Source: Liolophura sinensis
Lineage: Eukaryota; Mollusca; Polyplacophora; Chitonida; Chitonidae
Length of the DNA stretch: 64,000 nucleotides
Direction: 5' to 3'
NCBI RefSeq assembly: GCF_032854445.1
Contig: NC_088306.1
Coordinates: 30,911,764 to 30,975,763, forward strand
Shown here: piece after piece, positions 10,213 to 19,474 of the stretch
Layout: each line of letters opens with the position of its first letter
How positions within the stretch are numbered: the first letter of the stretch is position 1
Program-made: the position numbers and the translations under genes
Notes under the pieces: model-generated
What the model saw: the letters and a program-made list of their open reading frames with translations, nothing else
Databases searched by the model: none
Told to the model about the DNA's origin: nothing

Positions 10213-11279
10213 ATGAAGTCGTGTGCGCCTTCCATGCGCTTGTGGAATGTATGTATCAAAATGAACAGAACGGCCGTCAGCTTCAATAGAGAGGTCACTT
10301 ACAAGGCCGGCACATTACATATCATCCAAACCCACGCAGATCATCTCGTACGTTCTGACACCTGCGTGAGCGAGGGTAAAGCCTTACAGGCTCAATTCAC
10401 AGATGTGTTCGAGAAGTACTCTCTACCATCAGGAACGATTGTCTCCATAGTCCAAGCTTGGAATACGAACCCAATGCAGTTCTGGCAAAACCAGCTAAAA
10501 TTTGTCGTTTGGTGCTCGACTACGGTTTGCGGCGTGTCCGTTAAAGATCACCTACACCCCCACCCTCGTATAAACACCTGATTCGCATTCCACACATACT
10601 ACCAGGTCCGGCGGATCTTGGAGGTGCTCAAAGTCTCCTTACCCCAAGACAGAGCTTGGGAGGCGTTCGACCACCCCTACGACAAAAGAGTTTATGAAAG
10701 GATTTGCCGTGAGTTGTCCGTCTATCCACATACGGACTGGAGGCGCAGTGATGTAAATCACGGTCTCGGAGTAGCTTACTATTACCTGACCAAGATTGGA
10801 TACCACTTTGTTGGCGACAGAACCTTCGATTTGAGCAGGAAGTCGTTCCCTAGGAAATACGGCGTCCTGCCTGTAGACTACATTGTAGAGAACGATGTAG
10901 ACACCTGGGCATCGTTCATCGAGGAGAAAACCCAAGGCTTCACAGAGCCGGGCGTAGAACGCCCAAGCAAGTCTATGCGCACATACGTCTGGGCTGTATT
11001 ATGCGCCCAAGCGCAATCACGAACGCGGATCCTTGGGACAGGGACGGCATTCGACGCGCAGAAGCATTTTCTTGCCAACACCTGGATGTGCAACAGAACG
11101 CTGGTAGTGCAGTCGACTTTGTGTTTGGCATAGGCCTGTACATGGCGGCCGTCGTCATGCTTCTGCAGATCGGGCAGATAGCTAACGAATACAACAAAAT
11201 CATCGAGGTCACAGAGGAGCAGATGATAGGCGCCAACGAAGGTGTGAAAGAAGAAGTACCAGCTACTTTGCTGTCCTAG
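10213..11279 (+). pseudogene. Large conserved protein of virus-like block, broken
   Basis: A single frame runs from 10213 to 11133, interrupted only by one TGA at 10579-10581. It shifts frame near 11080-11120 and continues to the stop at 11279. Visible blocks are VFEKYSLPSG, NPMQFWQNQLKF, VYERICREL, TYVWAVLCAQAQ, GTGTAFDAQKHFLAN and, after the shift, VDFVFGIGLYM. There are no membrane segments or enzyme signatures I can name. I have the impression of related unannotated proteins in marine invertebrates, often near the gene at 12.0-12.6 kb, but cannot confirm it. GC content is higher than in the LINEs. The role is unknown; a structural protein is a guess. Confidence 0.55.
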
Positions 11280-11431
11280 AGAGTGGACAAAAGGGGAGCC
11301 GTCACCCAAGACTGCCAGCACAAGGCCCACCAGGCGACTGATTACCGTTTGTTAAGAAGGAGCGGGACCACTCTACGGAGAAGACAGCTCTCGTCGTCGC
11401 CATGGTAGCCGTCAGCTTACCATTGTGGTCC

Positions 11432-12162
11432 CTACATGAACCAGTCACGGGCGGCCACGAGCAATAGGCCACTTACTGCAATGACCACAGCCCAAAGATT
11501 TTCGGCCAGCCACCCAGCTGTTTTTCCGAGGACATTCAGCGATCATGACGCAGCTGCTTTCCCGGCCAGCTTCCCAAGGACGCGCCAAAGGGCTTGTAAG
11601 TGCTGTTTAACTCATTCTTTGATACCGCCTTTGTCGGGTGGCTTTGCAGCTGGTGGTAGCCAGCGCGTCGAAGAGGCTGCCTTGAGGCGGGTCGCCCTCT
11701 CACTCTGGAGATCATGTAACCGTTCCGCGACGCGGCGCCGGGAGAATTCATCCTCGGCCTCTCCTAGTTTCCGTTTTTGCCAAGCTATGTCTTTGTCGAG
11801 CTTTGACAGCTTGGCAGCTTGACGAGGTTATTCATGAGTTCAACCTGAATAGTCTACAGCGCCTTGTCCAGCCCCCGTATTGTTCGAAGTTTGACCGATG
11901 AGTCTAGCATCGTTTCTAGGGTCCGCTCTATGTCGCTATCTGTCAGGCTTGTTTCCATTTTCTGGACAGCATCAGAAGCATCTTTCGCTTTCTGGCCCAA
12001 ATCCTTCAGCTCAATGGTGTTTACCCTGGCGGTCACCTTACCGGAGTTGGCTAAACACATTCGCAACCAGTTTGGAAGACTCGTCATACTATATGATGGC
12101 GTTCTCCGGCACCGCAGGCTGGTGAATGACGAATGGGACACACTCCGGAACATAAACCTCAA
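11432..12162 (-). pseudogene. Coiled-coil protein with C-terminal membrane anchor, broken
   Basis: On the minus strand an Ala/Asp/Lys/Met-rich helical stretch (KAKDASDAVQKMETSL, then DIERTLETMLDSS) is followed, after a stop and frameshift near 11810-11855, by more heptad-like sequence (LSKLDKDIAWQKRKL, AEDEF) and a basic linker. It ends with one hydrophobic helix (WAVVIAVSGLLLVAA) just before the TAG at 11432-11434. Two in-frame TGA codons interrupt the C-terminal half. The open frame extends to 12162, but residues before about 12045 overlap a plus-strand gene and are probably not coding. It converges on the plus gene ending at 11279. Confidence 0.5.
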
Positions 12163-12604
12163 TGTGTCAGCTGAAGGGCGTTTTGATGTTGTTTGAGACT
12201 GAAGCAGCTGGAGCCCCGTGGAAGAGGAAGCCAGAGTCGTTCAACAACCCTCAGATCACTAAGGTAGATGTTATGATAGGGGGCCATCCCCTGTACAGCC
12301 AAGGAATGCGGGCATACCAGCAATGGGACCCAGAGATGGCCAAGGTCGAAAGAGACTAGGCCTAGCAGATGTGTCATTGGAAGAATTCCTCAAGTCAAAG
12401 TATGCTCTGTGGTTGGACTTTAGGACTACAGACGACGACCTGCTGCATGGAAATGGGAGGCGCGTGGAGAACACCAGCGAAGGGATGACCATACAGGTCA
12501 CAAAAGAGGCAGAGGCGGCGGGCGTATTGAACGTTTATCTGTATGTGATCATGGACGCTCACTTTCACATCGAAGATGGCAGGTTCAAAGGCGAGCTGTA
12601 CTGA
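12020..12604 (+). pseudogene. Possible capsid-like protein C-terminal part, broken
   Basis: The pieces are PELAKHIRNQFGRLVI (about 12036-12085), a middle part in a second frame (KRKPESFNNPQITKVDVM, GMRAYQQW; 12162-12359), and a C-terminal part in a third frame (DVSLEEFLKSKYALWLDF, VENTSEGMTIQV, YLYVIMDAHFHIEDG; 12323-12604, TGA stop). The C-terminus alternates short beta-like strands, which fits a jelly-roll shell protein, but that is inference from pattern only. At least two frameshifts are present. It starts divergently from the coiled-coil gene, about 20 bp or less apart. Confidence 0.5.
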
Positions 12605-12649
12605 GCCAACAGCTCAATCGGAGTCTCGGATACAGGGCGCGCTCGACGT

Positions 12650-13215
12650 TGTCGGGTGATGCCTGAACCTGGGGATACCCAGCAGGAAACACACTAGGGA
12701 CTCCACATGGGGGCATACTCGACTAGATGGCCTTAATGAGCAGACCTAATTACCCACCAGAAGCTTCTCTGTCCCCAAGCCAATGAAAAAGAACTCACAT
12801 CAGGCCCCTAGCAATCGAATGACCCATAAGTCACCACCTCGCACTTAGTTCCCGCAAACGAAGTTTGAGAAATAAGATTTGTTCTCTTAATAGTGTTGTG
12901 CTATGGAGGAAATAGGGACCACGCAGAAGCAAGACGTGACTAAGCCGATTGATCGGATTGGGCCTGACCGACCTCCTGACTCTCTCTAAGCAAGGGCCAA
13001 AGCGGCGTGTTGGGCGTGAGGATTTCGCAAGACCAACACGCCCTCAGCCACCAGGATCTGAGGAGATGACGGGTATCAACCCACGGCAAACAGGTCGCTC
13101 CCCAGTTGTCCCTCACACAACCGCGAGAGAGCTCTAGGTTAGTCGTCTTTTACCACAAGCCTGCCTAGAGGGTTGAGTTTTTTTTTTAACCCGGAGACTC
13201 CATGGGGGAAAACAC
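12650..13215 (-). mobile_element. Isolated LINE 5' UTR fragment
   Basis: The minus strand matches the leader of LINE-5 and LINE-7 from the inner end (TGCCTGAACCTGGG at about 12659) to the 5' terminal palindrome region (CTCCATGGGGG at about 13199). No ORF1 follows. It closes the virus-like block on its right side. Confidence 0.7.
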
Positions 13216-13601
13216 TTTATAGTTAAACAACTTAAAATGAGCTAATTATATAATTATAGTCGGTATTTATTGGCTTTGTCTGTTACACAGTTGGAGTGAT
13301 TGGGGACATGAAATGCCCTTAACCATATGAAACATGAAAATTACAAATTTGCACTTATGTATAGCAAAATGTTATGGTCATCCTGTTAAGCTGTATCGTG
13401 TGTATGATTTGGTTATTAATCCCAGAATTACAATTTCAACATGAAATATACATGGCTTCTGACGTGATATATGAGGAGTTGATTTGGTATAAGTTATGGT
13501 ATTAATTTGTCATGCACCATGGCTTATACTTCTTACAGATGCATTCTGAGTGTATTTCACATTGTAATAATATAGAATTTATTAAAGCGTCTTAAATTCG
13601 C

Positions 13602-13875
13602 GGGTGTCATCGTGGCTGAGATCGTTAGCACGCCATTTCAGCCCAATGACCCTGGAGCCTCTCACTAGTGCGGTCCCTGTGAGTTCAAGTCCAGCTCATG
13701 CTGACTTCCTCTCCAGCCGGACGTGGGAAGGTCTTCAGTAACCTGCAAAAGGTCGTGGGTATCCCTGGGCCCTGCCCGGTATCCTCCGACCATTTCCTGG
13801 TCGCCGTCGTACAACTGAAATATTCTAGAACACGGTGTGAAAGACCAATTGAAGAAACAAATATAATCATGTACC
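13602..13875 (+). mobile_element. tRNA-derived SINE, copy 1 (old)
   Basis: A degraded head with GTGGCTGAG, a B box GTTCAAGTCC at about 13683, the central CTGGGCCCTGCCCGG hairpin at about 13766 and the tail motif GTCGTACAACTGAAATATTC with ACCAATTGAAG at the end. It is diverged and followed almost directly by copy 2. Confidence 0.75.
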
Positions 13876-13888
13876 CCAACTGGTAGCA

Positions 13889-14130
13889 GAGGCCTCTTTG
13901 GCCGAGGGGCTTATCACGTCAGCGCGGCGCAATGACCCAGATGCATGTCGCCAATGTAAATTCAAGTCTAGCTCATGCTGGATTCCTATTCGGCAGTACG
14001 TGGGGAGGTCTACGGATGATCGTGGGTTTCCCACGGGCTCCGCCCCCTCCCACCATAATGCTGGTGGCCGTCGTACAAGTGAAATAGTCTTGATTACGGC
14101 GTAAAACACCAATGAAGTAAAATAAATGAG
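13889..14130 (+). mobile_element. tRNA-derived SINE, copy 2 (old)
   Basis: The head is GGCCGAGGGGCTTATCACG, the B box GTAAATTCAAGTC is degraded, and the tail hairpin GCCGTCGTAC...TTACGGC is retained with the AAAACACCAATG end. Copies 1 and 2 are tandem in the same orientation but differ enough to be separate insertions. Confidence 0.75.
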
Positions 14131-16154
14131 CAATTGCTGGCAAGAGAAATAGTTTGTTTAATATTTTCCAAGTTCATTTCTGCATTTTCTTTTAGGTTTG
14201 ACCCGTTTTCAGCCCATTAGTACGCAGAATTTTAAAAAAAGGTTGAGTCCATTTTTGTCACCTTTATATGCTGTTGTACAGATTCTTTTGTGTGTGCGAC
14301 ATAACCAACAAATTGCACAAAAAGCGTTAACTGTCTTCCTTTTATCGGCTTAGTTCATTGTACTCTACACGGCTATGGCGACGACTGATGAATTGATTTG
14401 CAAAGTTATTGGAATCTACGCTAATTTATAGTTTATTCTTGTAAAATGGTGCAGGTATGCGGCAAAGCAACAAGTTAACCATACATGTTAAAAAGATAGG
14501 TGTAATCAATTCAAGTATGGTTTTGTGTGCATCATCTTGAGATATAGTATTTTAACCTGTGCTATTGCGCCTAAATCCTTACACTGACGAACTACTGAGC
14601 ACAAGAAATGACCGGCCATCATTGAATAATATTTAGTTCTAATGGTAATGGCTACGATTACTACTACTACTACCACTTGCATTGCTTGCCATATTTCCTA
14701 TGTTTACAACAGCGTGTTGTAATGACAGATATTTTGTTATAAACGTTACAATTTTTTATAAACAGATAAATAAAAGACTATGAGTCACACCACCTTTCGG
14801 TTGATGCATCCAGATTTATTTATCAGAATATACATTTTTGCACTGGTATAATGGCGAAAAAAGTTTTTTCTACAACGGAAATTATTAGAATAACAGATAA
14901 AGCTATCTCTTTCATTCATTGCAATGGCTTAGAAACATAATGATTTCACACCTTATGACAGGTGATAAATCGATGTCATCAATGCAGTCTTTAGTGTAGC
15001 TCAGGGTGCTCCGTTACTCTTGGTGTGACGTTGCTAGGCTCCGTTACATTGAGTTGGATTGTTCTTAGACATGGAAACACACCTTTGACGTAGTTCCTAA
15101 ATTGTCTGAAGAATAAAACAAATTAAAAATGATCACAGTAAAGGGTAACAAAAATAAGTGAAGGAAATAAGGTAACAAGATGAACACAAGAACATGCAAA
15201 TATACAGTCTGAACACATGGTTTCACCGCCAGCTTCAAACTATTTCTACGACAGACCATTTGAATCTTTTTAATCTGTTGAAAGACTGCAATGTTTCTGA
15301 TAAAGTGACGTAATCCGTGTTAGACAATGAAATCCCTGTACGAGTTAAATACCTTGCCAAACGAACACAGATTTACATTGGTTAGAGTGGGGGGGGGGGG
15401 GTATCTTCAGTAATAATTATACAAACAAACGCAGCAACTGCCAAGCCTTGTACACGTTATTCTCACAAAATAAAATCTACTTCAGCAAAACCTGGCATCA
15501 TGATCGTCTACAAGTGAACCAAAACAGTTTCAATACTTTAAAATCAATCAATACCACTGAATTTGTTGAAATTTATTTTTGACCCTAACCCTTTAAAGAT
15601 ACTCTCCCGCTGGTCACCACAATATCCCTGACTGTTTCACGTCTAAAGCTCGACTCCTCAAACGGTATTTAAATTATCGTGGTGTTTAAATTATGTCTTG
15701 GTGTGTCGGCAACGTTCATATTGAATCATATATACTCCATAAACTATCACGACAGTATTGAGAATGTACAAAATCGTCGTGAAGTCAGGCCACGACTTGG
15801 CAGTCGTGATATTTTGTTGCTTGCGTCATAGTTTAATCATGCAGTTATCCTGATTCGATCGCAAATATCGCCATTTGGTCTGGGTTTATCGCCATTAAGG
15901 AATGTCCCTCTTTTGTCTTAAAAGGCTGCCGGTAATTGGTCACGGCTCGCTCAATCTCGGGACCTCCTTGGGCCGAGGAGCGAGTCGAGTCGATGCTGGA
16001 AGTTAAGGAAGCATAAAGGCAAAATATTGTTCAACAACGCCTTTTACTTGCAATATTCGGGGCATCTCGGTAGCCAGGCTCTTAATCAGAACCTCCTACC
16101 CGTGATGACCCCCTAGACTGGTGCTCCACAATGACATTCATTAATTCATTAAAA
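14131..16154. other. Apparently unique intergenic or intronic DNA
   Basis: I find no convincing exon, RNA gene or known repeat. A G-run of ten or more lies at about 15389-15400, and short trinucleotide repeats (ACTACT) at about 14658-14672. The predicted frames here are short and low in complexity. Confidence 0.5.
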
Positions 16155-17075
16155 TTCATCCTTTTGTTTTAAAACGGGCTCTCCAGGGTGTAGCTGGAAC
16201 CTTAAAACGTAAAAAAAAACTGACATCCGGGGACATTCTCATTGAACGTCGGACATACCAGTGTGTATTTAAAAACCAAAAACAATATATCTTATCAGGA
16301 GGCCTGTAAACTGTCCTCTCTTTGTAATATTTCACTGCAATCTTCGTTTGCCAATGTGGTCAAGCGAGTAGCCTTTGTTGCTACTCAAACATCATTGACT
16401 TGGACCCCAATAGAAACGACAAACCTAGTTTTATTTCTATGCCACTTCTGGCTAACCCTGCGCTCAATTTCTGCTCAAACCAGACAAAAAAAGCAGGAGA
16501 GCAAATAAAACCAGTAAATAATCAATATCAAGCTGAAAAAGCTGAACCTAATCAATCCAAAACAAAAACTGCCAAAACCAAGTCCGCAAATAAATCCCAT
16601 AGTGATCATGACAGACCTAGGTGTCCCACACAGCTTCCCTCCACTAGGGACCCTGTGCAAACTTTTACTAGGTTTGGATCTTTGGAGGACGTTGCATCAG
16701 ATGGGGATGTGATGGATACATCACACGCACCTGGGAGATCTTCCAGCCGATCTCCACGAAAGGGTTGTCCCCGGTCCAGACATAAAGAGAAATCTCCTAT
16801 ACGTCTCCCTCCGTAATGTCTATATATGACAAAATTATACAGTGGAATTGTAGAGATCTTAAAGTTAATTTTGTTGAGTGAGTTAGTGCTTGGGGTTTAA
16901 CGTCGTACTCAACAATTTTTCAGTCATATGACGACGACAGTTTTGTTGAAATAACACTGTTATTTCAATCATTAAATCCTATTTCCCTTTGTCTTCAGGA
17001 AACTCACCTGAAGACATCTGATAAAGATACAATGACTCTTAAAAATTATTCTTTATACAGCACTTATTCAAATGA
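16155..17075 (+). mobile_element. LINE-2: partial copy, ORF1 and start of ORF2
   Basis: It starts inside ORF1 (the VAGTLK region). An internal deletion at about 16253 removes the zinc knuckles and joins the N-terminal part to the run encoding NISYQEACKLSSL. The C-terminal half of ORF1 stays open (16400-16816) and ends SRHKEKSPIRLPP. The TAA at 16814-16816 overlaps an ATG at 16816-16818 that starts ORF2, which encodes the endonuclease N-terminus up to about 17065. A 63-bp repeat sits at 16878-16940. The copy ends against LINE-3, which runs the other way. Confidence 0.78.
16878..16940 (-). mobile_element. 63-bp hairpin-tail insertion with 9-bp target duplication
   Basis: The insert is flanked by perfect copies of TTTTGTTGA (16869-16877 and 16941-16949), and removing it restores the LINE endonuclease frame. 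It consists only of the tail of the element at 8649: (ACTC)n-like end, CCCCAAGCAC and the hairpin CGTCGT (16901-16906) with ACGACG (16931-16936). It is an extremely 5'-truncated retro-insertion. Confidence 0.8.
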
Positions 17076-17589
17076 ATGAATGATTATTTTTGAAATGAAG
17101 TCAAAAAGGATATGCTTAATGCAGTATTGGGTATTACATCCAACACACTCGGGAGCACTACTTCCATCTAAAATAAAATTGTGTGTTAGACCGGAATGCC
17201 CAGTACATCTTGTTAAAACTACTTGTTCTCTAGGAGACATGGCAAGAGCATCAGAATTACATCCAATGATAGGATGAATAACATGCAGTTTGTTATGGAC
17301 CTGGAAGTTCCATTCACCCTGCCAAAGGCGACGAATATATTTAAGAATATTAGACTTACAATCAATGTACGGGATTTTAATTTTAGATATGGGTTTATTA
17401 GGGGCAGCTTTCGCCTCACTGTGTGTGACTGTGTTTTAATGGATACGAATATGACTTGGTATCCAACAGAATATAATATCTTTACCTCTTGTAATTAATT
17501 TTCTATGCATGGCAAAAATTTGAAGGATCAACCAATTTTTAAATTTTTTATTTTCAATTGCCAAAAGACAAACATTATTATATTAACTT

Positions 17590-18747
17590 ATTATAAGTTT
17601 GGACAGGGTTTCTAGTGGCCTTAGAGGGACGCCCCAGGGGGCCACAAGGTTTATTCCTTTTATGATTTTTCAGATTTTCAGATTTATTTTTGTCACGCGT
17701 TGCTTTCTGTGAAGAATCAACGGGTTTATGAGATTTGGATTTGTGTTGTCAGATGAAAAAAATGCTGGGTAATCAGGTAAAGTATTATGCTTTTTAGAAA
17801 AGTTTATATCAGTTTGTGGTGAGGAGCTGGCTGTGTTATGTAAGGAATTCATAACGAGTTTCTGTGGCTGTTCTTTGCCAATGGGCCAAGTAAAAGTTAT
17901 TTGGACAGAAACAATGGCTTTCCTTACAAAACTGGCATACGTAGATGTAGTAACACCATGCGTGACAGAGACCAGACGTTTCGCTTCCTGATACAATATG
18001 TTACATGTATTTTTACACTTTAGGGTTAGACTTTAGGGATTTCTTTTTTCTTTTTGAATAGAGGGCAGCCATTTGAAAAGGCCATGTGGGCTCCACTTCA
18101 GTTGAAACATTTTATTGCTTTTGTGCAGTCGAAGCCCTCGTGACCTGCTTCCGCACACCAGTGTCTTGTGGCATTGACTCCTACCATGGCCAAACCGCTG
18201 GCAGGAGAAACACACGGATGGGGCTGGGTATAAACAACTCTCCCCTTACACTATATGGCCCGATAAATATAGATGACGGAAGTGACGGTTTATTGAATGT
18301 TAACATATATGTGTTGCTTTTAATGAGATTCCCAACTGTTTTAATTACGAAGCGTTTTACATTTTCACTTCTTGGTGTTTTAACTCTTCAGTTATTTTTT
18401 GTTCAGTTCATTCAAAAATGTCTTGGTCCCTGTCACGAATTATGCCATGACAGCTGCTTAATGTATTATGTTGGGAAACAGAAACAGGCTGCTCTCCTAT
18501 ATTTTGAATTTTTAGTAAATTGATATGTTGTTGCTTTCTGGAAAAATCTATTCAGATTTTCCAGACATGTTTTAACGTTCCTCCGTAACTTTCTAATGTT
18601 TACGACTGGGTTTATTTCCATGTTGTATATATTTTTATTAGATATAAGCAAAAATGTAGGAAAAACATCTTTTTCTGCTTCAATTTCTAGTTGGTACTCA
18701 TTTCTCCTTTTTTTAACAACGACTGTTGAAGGTTGAGACAAGGCCAT
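17590..18747 (-). pseudogene. LINE-3 ORF1, broken
   Basis: It begins MALSQPSTVVVKKRRNEY (ATG 18747-18745), the best preserved ORF1 start of this subfamily. The zinc-knuckle part lies at 18033-18215 (CFSCQRFGHGRSQC intact, second knuckle deleted by several residues). The C-terminal part lies at 17670-17996. Frameshifts separate the three pieces, and the end is lost in the deletion. Confidence 0.75.
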
Positions 18748-18809
18748 GATGTATGTTTTATTAATTTCACTCTACGTGTTCGCCACCCGCCACTTAGGGC
18801 CAACAAGGG

Positions 18810-19074
18810 GCCTCCGTGGCTCAGTCGGTTAGGGCGCTGGCGCAACGTAATGACCCAGGAGCCTCTCACCAATGCGGTCGCTGTAAGTTCAAGTCAAGCT
18901 CATGCTGGCTTCCTCTCCGGCCGTAAGTGGGAAGGTATGTCAGCAACCTGCGGATGGTCGTGGGATTCCCCCGGGCAATGCCCGGTTTCCACCCACCATA
19001 ATGCTGGCCGCCGTCGTATGAGTGAAATATTCTTGAGTACGGCGTAAAACACCAATCAAATAATAAATAATAAA
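18810..19074 (+). mobile_element. tRNA-derived SINE, copy 3, with 10-bp target duplication
   Basis: A full-length copy flanked by CCAACAAGGG at 18800-18809 and 19075-19084. Box A TGGCTCAGTCGG is at about 18819, box B AGTTCAAGTC at about 18887. The central hairpin CCGGGC-AAT-GCCCGG is at about 18972, and the tail hairpin CGCCGT (19009-19014) pairs with ACGGCG (19039-19044). The end is (AAT)-rich. It is young compared with copies 1 and 2. Confidence 0.9.
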
Positions 19075-19474
19075 CCAACAAGGGTGACTCTATCTCTGCC
19101 GATGACCAGCAGAGAATAAGAGACGGGGAATCCACGCAAGGTATACTCGAACAGATCGAGTTATACCAACAAGGTTAAATCCAATATACTCGATAGACCA
19201 AGTAGCCATCGCCTTCTACACTGACCCCGAACAAGATCGTCTGAGGAAAACCCAACATCACAGTAGGTGAAAGAATAACAAACTGGACCAAGTGTAGGGC
19301 TGACGCGACCTGCCGATTGATCGGAACCAGCCCATCCGACACCCTGTCTTTCTCCAAGTAAGGGCCAAAGTGGCGTGTTGGGCGTGAGGATCTCGCAAGA
19401 CTAACACGCCCTCAGCCACCAGTACCCCGTCATCAGAGATTACAAGTCGCAACCCACGGCAAACAGGTTCGTCG

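Larger units (their letters stand above)
17076..19470 (-). mobile_element. LINE-3: internally deleted copy
   Basis: Reading down from 19470: 5' UTR with a SINE inside (18810-19074), ORF1 from ATG 18747 to about 17590, then a direct jump at about 17585 into the ORF2 C-terminus (RNase H end and zinc motif, 17085-17580). All of the endonuclease and RT is missing. The right edge abuts LINE-4 at about 19470; the left edge meets LINE-2 at a short GAATGAATGATT run that may be the remains of its tail. Confidence 0.8.

Noticed and set aside
10878-11330. 150-residue minus-strand frame
   Set aside because: It lies opposite the conserved plus-strand gene 10213-11279, whose frame is interrupted only by one stop and one shift and has coherent motif blocks.
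18086-18523. 145-residue plus-strand frame
   Set aside because: It is the antisense of LINE-3 ORF1 zinc-knuckle and core sequence.
18810-18900. Functional tRNA gene
   Set aside because: The A and B boxes belong to a SINE head followed by a SINE body and flanked by a target duplication.
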